From the NCBI GenBank assembly GCA_030770535.1, contig JASVEC010000028.1:496001-560000 (forward strand): 64,000 nt of DNA, written 5' to 3'. Under the pieces are notes generated by a model. The model saw only the letters and a list, made by a program, of their open reading frames with translations. It had not been told where the DNA came from and searched no databases. The position numbers and the translations under genes are program-made. Positions 43,876-55,951 of this stretch are shown piece after piece (the stretch's first letter is position 1; each line of letters opens with the position of its first letter). The DNA comes from Batkoa obscura. Taxonomy: Eukaryota; Entomophthoromycota; Entomophthoromycetes; Entomophthorales; Batkoaceae.

Positions 43876-45417
43876 ATGATGCGAATCATCAGTTATAAAA
43901 TGCAAAAGCGAGATAAAAGAAGTAATAGTATCAAGGAAGATAAATGGAAGACCAATAATATAGCTACTAAGAAAAACTATCAAGTTCGATTTATTAATGA
44001 CTTTATTGAATATATGCCAGAAAAAATTGTGATTTCAACAACACAATTTGATGTATTAAAGGGTTTAATGAAAAAGCAATTACTGCAATATTCTGTAGGT
44101 GTACATATGGACAACTTATTAAGTGTACTACAATACCCAAATAAAAATAGCATGAATAAAGGATTGAAATTGTTTAAATATATTATGGAAAATTTGAACA
44201 GTTATCAAAGTGAATTTAAAACTAACAATACACTAGCAAATAATAAAATTAATAAAGATTTTTTCAATTTAATATTGAGATCATTTCGGGAAAATGCATG
44301 TAAACTCTTTAATATATTTTATAGAAAAAAATTTTACTTTGATCAACTAAATCTGAAATTAAAGCTAGCAGTTTTAGCTTGTGGTTTAGTTTGGTTACCT
44401 AATACTAAGTTAGTAACTCAATTCCTAAATGAAGTAAATCACTATCTTGGTGTGTATTTTAAGAAACCTAGTGACATTCCTATCTCATTTTCTAGCTTAC
44501 AGACAATTACACTCATTTTGACTCATCTTAGAGGTTGTACATGGACTTATGGTAAGCGTATTATGTTAACTATAACTGGTAAAAGAATTATAGGAATCAT
44601 AGGATTAAATAGAGTATATAGTTGTAATTATAAACTATCCGTTGAGAGAAAATTATTGTATTCAGCATTTATTTTTAACTCTGCATGTAATTCAATATCA
44701 CAATTCACTTCAATAACTTTGCCATTTAAATTAACAAAACCGGAATATAGTCTTAATTCCAATGGCTCAAAGTTAAGTCTAACAGATATTCATTGCTTAA
44801 TAGATTTATTCTTAACTGATTTATTTATTCAACTTTCGGATAGCATAATTACCTTATCAAACATTCAACAATTACTTATAATTGCACCAGAAGAACGCCT
44901 TGATAATTTAAACCATGCTACAAAGTTAAAAGAAGGGTTAAATCAATTTTTACAAACTATTATAATCAAATCAAATAAGCTAAAATTAATACCTAATTCA
45001 CCATTAGAAAGGATAGATGATATTTTAATGTTTTTTAAATGTTTCTTTTCATTTATTGATTTTTATATTATTTCTTTCAACTTTTATCATTATAATGATT
45101 TAATTGATAATAATGACCCAAAGATCAAAAAGTTAGTATATGAAGCCTTAATTAAATGCTATGATACAATGAATTATTTTATTGAATTGAAGCCAGAATG
45201 TTTAATTAGTGATACACTTCCATTTGTTGTTAGATGTGTTATATTTTTGATAAGACATTTAAAGTTTGATAATAAGAGAAAGAAAGATTATTCAAATCTT
45301 TTAAAAAAAAGTATTCAAAAAATTTCCTCCTTAAGTGATTTTCCATCTTTTAATATGACAATTGTAGTTAATTTAAAAACAATTAACCTCGTTGATGATT
45401 TTATGAACGATTTTTAG
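43876..45417 (+). CDS. fungal regulator-like protein lacking a zinc cluster
   Basis: A 513-residue intronless protein. It lacks any Cys-rich cluster, but residues ~50-500 have the same helical, Leu/Ile/Asn-rich layout as the middle domain of the Zn2Cys6 factor at 22002. Comparable segments: LLSVLQYPNKNSMNKGLKLF versus LLTLLQFPDLSSKNKDLKLF, followed by similarly placed blocks around FSSLQTITLILTHL and LNTVQAIVILLMGI. The start region (MMRIISYKMQKRDKRSNSIK) is basic. It is probably a divergent paralog that lost, or never had, the DNA-binding part. It could act as a cofactor or dimer partner; that is inference. The upstream 200 bases show no missed zinc-cluster exon. Confidence 0.65.
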   Translation: MMRIISYKMQKRDKRSNSIKEDKWKTNNIATKKNYQVRFINDFIEYMPEKIVISTTQFDVLKGLMKKQLLQYSVGVHMDNLLSVLQYPNKNSMNKGLKLFKYIMENLNSYQSEFKTNNTLANNKINKDFFNLILRSFRENACKLFNIFYRKKFYFDQLNLKLKLAVLACGLVWLPNTKLVTQFLNEVNHYLGVYFKKPSDIPISFSSLQTITLILTHLRGCTWTYGKRIMLTITGKRIIGIIGLNRVYSCNYKLSVERKLLYSAFIFNSACNSISQFTSITLPFKLTKPEYSLNSNGSKLSLTDIHCLIDLFLTDLFIQLSDSIITLSNIQQLLIIAPEERLDNLNHATKLKEGLNQFLQTIIIKSNKLKLIPNSPLERIDDILMFFKCFFSFIDFYIISFNFYHYNDLIDNNDPKIKKLVYEALIKCYDTMNYFIELKPECLISDTLPFVVRCVIFLIRHLKFDNKRKKDYSNLLKKSIQKISSLSDFPSFNMTIVVNLKTINLVDDFMNDF

Positions 45418-48400
45418 GTTAATAGAAGGAATTTCATTATCAAACTAAAAAGAACTTTATTAATCTTTATATCTGAAGACATTGGTTCTATTTCATAAAA
45501 AGATTAAATCATTACAATTGAGTTTGAGCTCTGGCTACTGGGTTTTTTATCCTCGTGTCTGATTTTAACGTAACAGTTTTATAATCCTATCCTTTTCTAA
45601 TCGCCAATCAGTTAATCAAGTAACATTAAATTTTTAACTGGGACAGTGTTAGTATTCATTGATCCTTTAAGTAACTTATATTTTCTTAGCCTTGAAAGGT
45701 AAAAACCCCAAGCGTTTTATTTAAATAATAAAATTAATTTAATATCATTAACTTTCAAATTGGTATTATTATTACGTCTATAATTTAAAAATATTGTATT
45801 AACTAATTAAATTTGTTTCAATCAAATTATTCAGATTTCTTCCTTCTCACTTGAATTTATTTTAAAAGATTTTAAGCTTACCTTTTCTACCTACTTCGTT
45901 GGATCTATCCTATGGACAATCTACCGTTCACATTGTAAGTACTTTGCTAAAATAGCTGGTGACAATTTATTTTCATCATACCTGAGTATAAGATAGAAAA
46001 TTGAGTAGTATGGCAATGTGTCATGAGGGATCAAAAGGCTTGACTCCAAGGCCCTGGCTAAATGACCCTCTGACCTTTTTCATAACTTGTTTAATAAACT
46101 ACTTGCTTTTAAAAGTCCGAGATTTTTTAAACAAATAATTCTATGAAGTTTTAGAACTTTTTACACTCTTTTTTAGTTTATTAATCTATATAAATGGTCT
46201 GATTGATTTAGAATAAAGAAAATTCAAAGAAAAGAGCTAAATGATAAAGAGAAAGGGCCTTATTACGAACTAGGCTGAGGTAGGATAAGTTTAACTAAAT
46301 TTCCCTAGTTAATTTCTTGGAAGGATATATATTGACTTTTGCAGGGTTTTGTACAGTAATAAATGAACAAGGCCTCGGTGAGGAGTAGTTGTTTCTATTT
46401 CAGCATTATTATAGTTGCATGTGGGGAGACTTGGAAATGGGTCTATAGAAGAGCTTGTTGAAACTTCAGTGTATTATTTGGATAATACAAAAATCTATAA
46501 AAGTTACTACAAATCATTAAGTTTCTGAAAAAAAATCTTATAAGATATAAAAAGATTACATAATCTCTGAAGTTGTCTTTAATCTTTAAAGCCAACAAAC
46601 AAGTGTGTCAGAGATTTTGTGTGATAGCACAAGAAATAAAATTACGTTCTCTTTAGTTTTTTACAATTACCTATATTTTTAAATCAATTTTGAAAAAAGA
46701 CAAATCCCAAATGATTAATTAACTAAAAGTGAATATATATATATGTGTGTTAAACGGATTATGTATAAAAAGAAATACTTAGATAACATTTAATAAACCA
46801 AACTCAATACTGTCAGCTTTCAACCAAGTTGATCAAAAATCAATCCTTTTTATTTTTTAATTTATAAAGGTTAAAAAATACATAGAATAGAGAAACAGTA
46901 GCTGGAGAGAGTAAAGAAAAGTTATAAGCAGAGAGTTTAGAATAACAAGGGTATGTAGCAAAAGGTTAGTTGAAATAATCAAAAATTGAGGGTAAGATAG
47001 GAAAGAGTGGAAGGGACCTGTTAATGAAATTCATTTATTTAACACTTTCAATAATAATTTTAAATTAGAATTTTTATTTTATTTTTATTTTAGATTGTTA
47101 ACTATCTATCCTTATATAAAATAGTTTTGGTTATTAAATGCACTTAAAAATACCCAGGTTGTGTAAACAAGGATATGAAACCATAGCCCACTAATTTGTT
47201 CACTGCATCTGGAACCAAAAACTCTGTGTAACATACAGTAACCTAAAGAAACAATAAACACGTCCTCCTCTGCTGAAAAATTTTGATAACAAATTTTTCA
47301 TTTAATAATAGTCAAAAAAAGGACAAAACAAAGAAGTCAAAAGACGTACTCAAATGCTACCTTTGGTGACCATTTTAAATCAATAGTGCTACTCCCATTT
47401 CAGTTCAATTTTTATTTAACATCTTATAAATTCAAAAGTCCTTTTAAAAGTTTGAAATTTCTTTTCTCATTTCTTTTAGTCTAAGGGTTTTGATAATAGA
47501 CCATTATTTTATGTTAACACTATGAGGTTGCATCCTCACTATTACTCCTTTGAAGTTTAATGTTATTATTAGGTCAAGATTTTATTTTATTTTGTTATAA
47601 TTTTTATTATATTTAAATACTGTCCATAGTGGATAAAGATAATATAAAAAACTTGAAAAATGATTTAAAATAAAAAAATAATTCATTGAATTGAAGTTAA
47701 ATTTTATTAATTATATATTATAAAATAGCCTATTTGTTTGTATAAAAACAATAAAATAAAATGATCCTATTTTTTTAAAAACATCAATTAATAATTAAGT
47801 AGTCTTTATTTTATTAATAAGAAATATATATAAAAACAATTAAAAAAAAAATTAATAATTGAAATTTTTGTACTACTCTACTATTATTGCAACGTCATAA
47901 CATTTTAAAATGGCATTTGAAAGATGAATACAGTTATAACTATTTTTCATTCATAGAATAAAAATTACAATGCAACCTAATATTGAGAGGATTTATAAGC
48001 TATTGCAGAAGTAGGGTGTAACCAAATTAAGGCAGGTAATTTTAAGCTTGTATGAAAATGAATGAAATTCAAGTGCCTTCATGCTTTGAATAAAAGTTAA
48101 GATTTTTGCTTACTAGAGTTCTTAGTCGGATACTATAAACCCGTTAGCTTTATTATTGTTCCTTTATAAAGATTATCAATAGTTAAAAATACCAGGTTTT
48201 AAATTAATTAAGATAAATAAAGTAACTAAAATAAATAAAGTTTATAACAAAGTTTATAAATTTGTATATTAGTCACATTAATGTTTTTTTGTTTATTTAT
48301 TTACTATTGTTTCTAATCTACTTTTCCACAAAAAGTTGTTAAACATTATAAGTAATTTATATTACAACTTAATTTGAAATTATCCCTTTTTTAAATTAAC

Positions 48401-49744
48401 CAATAAATTCAAAATACTAAATAAATCCAAAATTCATTCTTTTTCAATAGGGATATACTCTTTTCTTTAAACAAGTACTCTCTAAACTAGCTATTACTAT
48501 TATAAAAATACTTAAAATCATATACATAATAGCACCGTTCCATCTTTATATATGTTAAAACCCAATAGAACCTTTAAAAATTAGATTTTAATATTCAAAA
48601 TAAATCTAGAAAAAAAAATAATTCTATATAGAAAATTTATAAAATTTTATTAGCGATATAACTATTTTATGAATTAATAATATTAATAATTGGGCAAAAA
48701 AAATATAAAAATAAACAATATTTGGCTTAAAATAACATTTTTAGTGGTAATATGACTTCACGAAGACGGAAAATAGAAAGTTGATTGGTGCTTTAAATTA
48801 GGGATACAAAATGTTATTTTAAAAATACTTATGAATTGGAACTAATCGATGATGAGAAGTTTATTTTAAGCTAGAAAAAAAATCTTAAAAAAATAGAGAA
48901 ACAAACGTTAACTATCTATAATTAGTTTAAAACCTAATCTATTTTAACTTCAAATAAGCTATATAGTTGATTTATTATAAAGCCACTTTTATTGAAATAT
49001 TCAAATAGATTAACTTCATTTATGTGCGGAAAAGCCTGATAATCTTAAAGAAGAACTGGTTGTATTTTCAAATCCACAAATTATTTTTTCCTTAAAAATT
49101 AATCCAAACAATTGGTGCATCGAAAAAAAAACTATGCCATTGTTAATTATTAAGGTACAATAAAGTTACTATCAATAATTTGATTTCAACAAGGATTGGG
49201 CATTTTTGAATTCATAGTTCTTAAGTTTATCCATAAAGATATTTTCTATTTTTGTATTGAACAAATACGAAATTAGAATGCCCAATTTATATATATATAA
49301 ATTGATAATATATTATCCACGAATTAAATTACTATTTTCTATTTATTATCAAATTAAAAAGAATTTATTTCTCAATACAACATTTAATTAGTGGAAATAA
49401 TTTTCTACCGGTTCGATAAATCAGGTGTTATTTTTCAAATAGTTCAAGTTCTAGATATAGTACTAAGTCTTTTAACTTGGGAACCATTATTTTTCAAAAA
49501 GCCAGTGAAATTGGCTTACCAAGTTAACTCATGAATTTTCTAATAATTTTCGAATGATAACTAGCCAATAAGATAAACTTTTGAATAGAAATTGGAACTT
49601 TATTCTTCAATATTGTACCAATATTATCATTTGTAACTAATCATAATATTTGATTGTTAAAAATAAAAATATAAGAATTTTTTATTTTGTTAATTTTTTA
49701 TTTCAATTACTTTTTTATCCTTTTTTTATTATTTTAAAAATATT
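45418..49744. other. large intergenic region upstream of the homeobox gene
   Basis: 4.3 kb without a supported gene, RNA or MITE. 45880-46450 is slightly richer in G+C but has no open frame worth calling. Long upstream regions often occur before developmental regulators. Confidence 0.5.
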
Positions 49745-51409
49745 ATGAGTACTTATATGTCCAGTAAAAACGAAAATTTAGATCCATTACCAAGTAATGA
49801 AGATAATAATGACTCCGATTATCGAAATGGAAGACGATCTAGAGCGAGTCGGGAACAAGTAGCTATCTTAGAAGAATCGTTTAAAAGTAATAATCAACCT
49901 AGTGCTAAAGCACGCGAATTATTAGCTAAGAAATTAAACATGCCCGAACGTACGGTTCAAATTTGGTTTCAAAATCGACGAGCAAAAATCAAATTAGGTC
50001 AACGTAAACATCATTTAGCTTTAAAAGAAGAAGCTTTACGTCAACATTGTTTAGCTGCTTATTCGGGTAGACCTTCTGTTTTACCTCCTCAATTAGTTAG
50101 ACCCGGTTTAACTCCAGATTTACAAGCAGTTAGTGCTTTCCCTAATGCTTCCTCCCCAATGGTTAACAATGCCAATTTTTCCCCTTATCCAGCTAGTTCC
50201 CCTTTCTTTACCAATCAACCCACTTTCAATGGTAATTATTCATCGAATTTTTCTACCCCTGTTGTTAATACTATACCCGTATTTGAAGATAATAATCAAT
50301 TTAATAATAGTAATAATACTAATGAAACAAGCAATACATTAAATAAAAATAATAATATCTTTCAATGTTCTATATTAACCATAGGTACATGGCGAAGAAT
50401 GCCCTTAGGTAATGATGAGTTGGTATGTAGTTATAGTATTGAAACGAATCAAATGGCATGGGTAATTGGGGATAAAATGGCTAAATTTCGTATATGTTTT
50501 CCATTTTCTTGTATTAAAAATATGACATTAGCATTTATTGATGCAATCTATGCTGAATTAAGTATTGAAATTAATGGACCACCTTCGTTTTCAACACTTA
50601 ATAAAGATAAAGTTTGGTCCCCTTGTGGTGATTTTACGGAAAATCATCAAGCTAGTGTTAATCATAAACATGTGATTACTGGTGATGCTCAAAGTTTAAG
50701 AGTTCAATTATTAAAGTTATTAGAATTATCTTCTAGATTACAAAATATTACTGAAATTAAACAAACAGGACCAAGTAATAATAATAATAATAATAATAAT
50801 AATAGTACAAATAATCCAGGTAATTTAGCTCATAATATAACTAGTAATAATCATCCTTATCAAACACCTACTCAAGAGAAAGTAATTCAATTCCCAAGTA
50901 ATACAATGTCAACAATGTCAACAATGGATTCATTTAATCAACATACACCTAATCCAAATCCATTTGCTTATTCTACTTTCGAAGAAAAACCGATTAATAA
51001 TTTAAATTATTTGCAAAGTTTACATCAAGCACAACAATTGGCATTATCTGCTCATGCTACACCTATATTAGATCAAAATGCTTGTTTTTCACCACATACT
51101 CATACTACTCCTCATTTCGATATGAATAATTTTCAATATAATGAATTTGATCCAAATAATTTAAACCCATTTAATACTAATCAACATCAACAATTAAATG
51201 GAACTAATTCAATTCATCCTAATTTTGAATATAATAATTTTAATCATCCATTTGCAATGAGTGGGAATAATAATAATAATAATAATGAAAATAATATAAA
51301 TAGTAATGAACAATTTGGTCAACAAAATGAAGAGAAAGAAATGGATGCTGATAAAAATAATAACAATATTAATCAATTGATTAATCAACAATTGTCCTCT
51401 CCTAAATGA
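49745..51409 (+). CDS. homeobox transcription factor (Hoy1/Phx1-like)
   Basis: A 554-residue intronless DNA-binding protein. The homeodomain spans about residues 29-88 with the recognition-helix signature VQIWFQNRRAKIKLGQRKH. It is a typical 60-residue homeodomain, not TALE. A second conserved block at about 203-334 (CSILTIGTWRRMPLGNDELV, MAKFRICFPFSCIKNMTLAF) matches the PH-like domain I know from fungal Hoy1/Phx1 homeobox proteins. The remainder is Asn/Gln/Pro-rich low complexity, with Asn runs near 350 and 520. In fission yeast Phx1 supports stationary-phase survival; the role here is unknown. A short 532-base gap separates it from ALG2 on the same strand. Confidence 0.88.
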   Translation: MSTYMSSKNENLDPLPSNEDNNDSDYRNGRRSRASREQVAILEESFKSNNQPSAKARELLAKKLNMPERTVQIWFQNRRAKIKLGQRKHHLALKEEALRQHCLAAYSGRPSVLPPQLVRPGLTPDLQAVSAFPNASSPMVNNANFSPYPASSPFFTNQPTFNGNYSSNFSTPVVNTIPVFEDNNQFNNSNNTNETSNTLNKNNNIFQCSILTIGTWRRMPLGNDELVCSYSIETNQMAWVIGDKMAKFRICFPFSCIKNMTLAFIDAIYAELSIEINGPPSFSTLNKDKVWSPCGDFTENHQASVNHKHVITGDAQSLRVQLLKLLELSSRLQNITEIKQTGPSNNNNNNNNNSTNNPGNLAHNITSNNHPYQTPTQEKVIQFPSNTMSTMSTMDSFNQHTPNPNPFAYSTFEEKPINNLNYLQSLHQAQQLALSAHATPILDQNACFSPHTHTTPHFDMNNFQYNEFDPNNLNPFNTNQHQQLNGTNSIHPNFEYNNFNHPFAMSGNNNNNNNENNINSNEQFGQQNEEKEMDADKNNNNINQLINQQLSSPK

Positions 51410-51940
51410 GAAAATTAATTCAATTTAATTATACTCTTTTTTTTTAGCTGTATAAAAAATCACTTGATTCCTTTCTTTCATCTCCCTCCCTTTCTTTTAT
51501 TTGATATATTTTTGTTACTTTATCATTTCCTCATTGATATTAGCTTGCCTATATTACTATTACCTTCCATCCACTTTGTTTTTTTTGAAATAAAATATAA
51601 ACATTTGATTTTGTTTTTTATTATTTTTATTAATATGTTCTTTAATTATATTGACAACAATAATAATATTAAAAAAAACATTTATAATGTTACTTTATTA
51701 TCCTTTTAATTTATTGTTTTTTAATATTGTTGTTAATAAATAATAATAATAATAATAATAATAATAATTTAATTAATAATTAATGATTAATCCAATTACT
51801 TGAATAAATGATTAAAATTTGATGTAAATGGAATTTTCAAATTCATAATTGGAACTTAATTTTAAAGGTTCATCTTTTATTTTAAAATATTTGAAATATA
51901 TTATTTTTAAAATAATAATTAACAACAATAAACTAAAACT
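51410..51940. other. spacer between the homeobox gene and ALG2
   Basis: Contains a short (AAT)n run near 51738-51769 and an A+T-rich ALG2 leader. Confidence 0.55.
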
Positions 51941-53690
51941 ATGGAGGTAACTTAATTATTAATTAAATAATTTAATGATCTTAATTCTTTTCTTTTTATC
52001 TTTTCATTAATAGAAAAAAATATTGAATATAAAATTTATTCACCCAGATTTAGGGATTGGGGGTGCTGAACGATTAATCATCGATGCTGCTTCTGGTCTT
52101 CGAAATCTTGGTCATCATGTCATTGTTTACACTTCTCATTATGACCCCAATCATTGTTTTGAAGAAACATTAGATGGTCGAGTTGATGTTAAAGTAGCAG
52201 GAAATAGTATAATACCCAATTCTATCTTCAATAATAAGTTTAAAGTATTTTGTGCTTGGTTAAGAAGTTTTCATTTAATTAGTAATTTGATTGTAAATAA
52301 AGTGAAAGCGGATGTAATAGTAGTAGATCAAGTATCAGCAGCTATCCCATTATTAAAAGTTATGGGTTATAAAGTAAGTTTCATTTTATTAGATTCTTTT
52401 TTCTTAAATTTTATTTTTAGGTACTATTTTATTGTCATTATCCCGATAAATTATTAACAGGAAGAGAAACTTTATTAAAAGCAATTTATAGATATCCGAT
52501 TGATAAATTAGAAGAATGGACAACAGGTGATTTATTTTTATATGATTTTATTCAATATACTAATATTCAATTAATATAATATTATATAATTTTTATTTTT
52601 ATTTTTGATTAAATTAGCCCAAGCTGATAAAATTTTAGTGAATAGTAATTTTACATTAGGAGTATTTAAAAAAGCATTTCCAAGTATTCAACAAGTACCT
52701 GAAGTATTATATCCTGGTATTCAAATTGATAATTATAAGTTAGGGGTAGACGAAGAAGTATTAAATGATGAAAGTGTCATTCCTATTTTAAGGTAATTAT
52801 ATTTATATTTATATTTATATATTTATATATTTATATATTTATATTTTATTTTATTTTATTTATATTATATATTTTTTAGTAAAAATAAATTATTAATAAC
52901 ATCTATTAATCGATTTGAACGTAAAAAAAATATTGGTTTAGCTATTAAAGCATTTGCTGAAATTATTAATGATAAGAATAAAAAAAAGAAATACATTAAA
53001 AAATTAAGATTGATAATAGCAGGTAATTCTAATCTATTGTATTATTTAATAGAATAATAATTAATATATATTATATATAATATTATAGGTGGTTATGATA
53101 TTGAAAATATAGAAAATATTGAACATTTAAAAGAATTAATTAATTTAACTCAAGAATTGAATTTATCTTATCAAGTTTATTTTAATAATATAATAGATAA
53201 CACTCCTATCCAAGACACTACTCAAGTATTATTTTTACCTTCCTTTAATGAAAAACAACGACGTTATTTACTTAATAATTCCTTATGTTTAATTTATACT
53301 CCCACTGGAGAACACTTTGGCATTGTTCCAATAGAAGCTATGTATTGTAAATTACCAGTAATAGCAGTGAACTCAGGTGGACCTAAAGAAACGATTAATC
53401 ATAATGAAACAGGATATTTAACTTTTCCATCACCAAAAGAGTTTTCCAGTTGTATTAAAAAATTCGTTAGCAATCCCAATTTAGCTAAAGAATTAGGAAT
53501 CAATGGCAATTTAAGAGTATTACAGAAATTTACATCGGAAAAATTTGATAGCAAATTGGAATATATTTTAATCAAATTAGTTAATGAAAAGGAAAAACAA
53601 AGAAATTTGTTTCAAATAATGATTGTTTGGGCTTATTCATTGTTATTTTTGATACTTTTTTTACCTTTTGTTTATTTAGGTTGGGTTTAA
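51941..53690 (+). CDS. ALG2: alpha-1,3/1,6-mannosyltransferase Alg2
   Basis: ER-membrane GT4 glycosyltransferase that adds the second and third mannose to dolichol-linked Man1GlcNAc2 in N-glycan assembly. Six exons: 51941-51946, 52014-52373, 52421-52526, 52618-52792, 52880-53022 and 53089-53690, giving 463 residues. The first exon is only ATGGAG; splicing gives MEKKILNIKFIHPDLGIGGA, as in the family. Further landmarks are VLFYCHYPDKLLTGRETLLK, RFERKKNIGLAIKAF, and the EHFGIVPIEAMYCKLPVIA segment with the E-x7-E motif. A C-terminal hydrophobic helix (MIVWAYSLLFLILFLPFVYL) anchors it. All introns are GT-AG. Confidence 0.95.
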
Positions 53691-53767
53691 ATAAAAAGAA
53701 TATAATATTGATTTCCTAGTGAATAAAATTAAAGTTAAGTTTTTGTTGAATTTTTAAATTAACAGCT
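53691..53767. other. 3' flank of ALG2
   Basis: Short spacer before a MITE. Confidence 0.5.
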
Positions 53768-53860
53768 GGGGGTGTTTTTTGTTTAAGAATTTTACTAGTA
53801 ATCTTTCTGCTCAAATAGCGCTTAAAAAATGGAAAAAATGAAATCAAAAAAAACATCCTC
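53768..53860 (+). mobile_element. MITE, copy 15
   Basis: Forward copy (GGGGGTGTTTTTTGTTTAAG ... ACATCCTC). No clear target duplication (left AGCT, right ATAT). Confidence 0.88.
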
Positions 53861-54109
53861 ATATTATTATTAGTAATATAATATTTTAAAATATCAAATT
53901 TATTTTGTGTATTATTATAATTAAATTAAAATATATAAGTAATATATAAGTAAATTTTATTATATCAATAATAGAATTAATTGAAAACATTTATAATAAA
54001 ACAGAATCCTTAATATTATTCATTTATTTATTTTTTTAAAATAATATTCAAAAAATTCTATTTTCATTTATCATTAAATCATTTTTATTAATCAACTATA
54101 ATCAATAAT

Positions 54110-54379
54110 TTATTCTGGTCCTGTTTTACCATCTTGATGTTTAGCTTCTTTTTCAGCAGCAATTTGAATATCCCTATCTCTTTCATCTTCACCTACTATT
54201 TTTTCTTTTAAATTTTTTAATCCTTGTTTAATTCCAGATAAAGCTCCTTCTTTTTCTTCATGAGGATGAGAATGAGTGTGAGGATTGTTACCAGCGACAG
54301 CAGCGGTACCAGTAGTTACACGATCATGAGAATTGATAGCAGCGTTATTAATTGTAGTACTTGTTTTATGTGGCTCCAT
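54110..54379 (-). CDS. small hydrophilic protein, unidentified
   Basis: An 89-residue intronless frame. Very polar: Thr/Ala/Asn head, a His-rich patch (NNPHTHSHPHEEKEG), then an amphipathic Lys-rich helix (SGIKQGLKNLKEKIVGEDER) and a charged tail. The composition resembles stress-related hydrophilins of fungi. No localisation signal. The ATG has an A-rich leader and T-rich context typical of genes here. Function unknown. Confidence 0.62.
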   Translation of the reverse strand: MEPHKTSTTINNAAINSHDRVTTGTAAVAGNNPHTHSHPHEEKEGALSGIKQGLKNLKEKIVGEDERDRDIQIAAEKEAKHQDGKTGPE

Positions 54380-55070
54380 TTTATTTGTAAACTGAAAAAT
54401 TAACTTACTTTTTTTGCTTTTATATCATATAGTTTGAATATTTTGATCATGGTGATGTCATTACTTGAAAGGAAATAAATGATTGAAATGGGGTTAAATA
54501 AATGTTTTAATATAAACTTCAAACTAAAATTATTTAATAAATTTAATAAATGATATTGTTATGAATAAATTAATAAAAATTATAATGAATTAAATGTTTT
54601 AATTCCAATCAGTATATTTTATTTATTATTGTAAATATAGTCCAATGTCTTTAATAAAAACTCTAAGCTTAAAACACAGTCACAACTTGATTATTTGAAT
54701 ATTGATTATTTTTATTTTTGATATTTAATAATAGGTTTAAAATAAGTCTTTATCACTTCATTATATTTATCTAATCTATAAGATAGAAATTCAATATAAT
54801 GTCTTTTAACTTAGGCTTATTTATTTATTGTTTATAAAAGTATTTTTGAACTAGTTAATATTTGAAAATTAATAAATTTAATATCTTAAGACTTTATTTA
54901 TTTTAATATTAATTTAATAATTGATTGTATTTATCTTATACTATTACTATTATTTAAGTTGTATAATATTGATAGGCTATATAATAAGCATATATATATA
55001 TATTACAACCTTTGCTACTTTATAATATTTTATTTTATTCCTTATAAAAGCATTTTAAAAGTTAATATAT
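54380..55070. other. intergenic, no gene seen
   Basis: A+T-rich 5' flank of the small hydrophilic protein. Confidence 0.5.
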
Positions 55071-55643
55071 GGGAGTGTTTTTTTTGGCTTCACTTTTTCC
55101 ATCTTTCAAGCGCTATTTCAGTATTTCAGTATGTGAAATATTGCTTTATTTAGCTCTCGGATTGATTATAATATAACAATCACTTAAGTTGTTGTGTTCT
55201 CAAGTTCAAACACAATCAAGCCAGAGTCCCTTATTTTGATTTGCTGCGAGAATTTCTAACTTCATATTGCAAGGAATAATATCTTCTCGTTTTGATATCC
55301 ATACTTGTTGGAGTATAAAAGAGATTCTTCAATATGATAACTCGAGGCTTTTTAACTGAATTACTCCCTGATATCGTACTATTAATAAAGCCATTAAGTC
55401 TTTCTGACAACTTCTTACGTAGATTTTACAGTAGTATTGTCTATTCTATTTGTTTTACATAGTTCGTAACTTATTACGTATTATTCCTATTCATTTAAGT
55501 CTATTTTAGTTACATAAACTAAGGCCGTTCGACTCAAGGCAAGTTAATCAAGCAAGAACTGCTTTTAACTCCTACCACTGAGTACCAACTTCCACAAGTA
55601 GAATAATTGTTAGTAAAATTTTTAAACAAAAAAATACATCCCC
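55071..55643 (-). mobile_element. MITE, copy 16, split by a solo LTR
   Basis: Reverse copy whose halves are 55071-55131 and 55597-55643. The intervening 55132-55596 is a solo LTR with its own AGTA duplication. The MITE was therefore here first. Confidence 0.9.
55132..55596. mobile_element. solo LTR of an LTR retrotransposon, copy 2
   Basis: A 465-base fossil with TGTG...CACA termini and AGTA on both sides (55128-55131, 55597-55600). Same family as 19306-19768. No internal region adjacent. It is nested inside MITE copy 16. Confidence 0.88.
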
Positions 55644-55852
55644 AATTGTTTTTTTATATTTAAAATTAAAAAAAAACAATAATTTATTCTAATTTTAAAT
55701 ATGTTATTAACTTTATTTTATCAATCCTTTGTCCTTTTCTTATAAATATTATATTATTATATAGTAATATGTTTCATTCATTTTGATTATCTTACTGTAT
55801 TTAAGAACAAATTAATAATTTTTTGGCAAATAATATACTAAATATAATATAT
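55644..55852. other. spacer between MITEs
   Basis: A+T-rich, no feature. Confidence 0.5.
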
Positions 55853-55951
55853 GGGGATGTATTTTTGTGTTTAAGAATTTCACTAACAATTATTCTACTC
55901 AAATAGTGCTTAAAAGATGGAAAAAGTGATGAAGCCAAAAAAAACACCCCC
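55853..55951 (+). mobile_element. MITE, copy 17
   Basis: Full-length forward copy, GGGGATGTATTTTTGTG ... CACCCCC. The flanks ATAT/AAAT differ. Confidence 0.92.
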
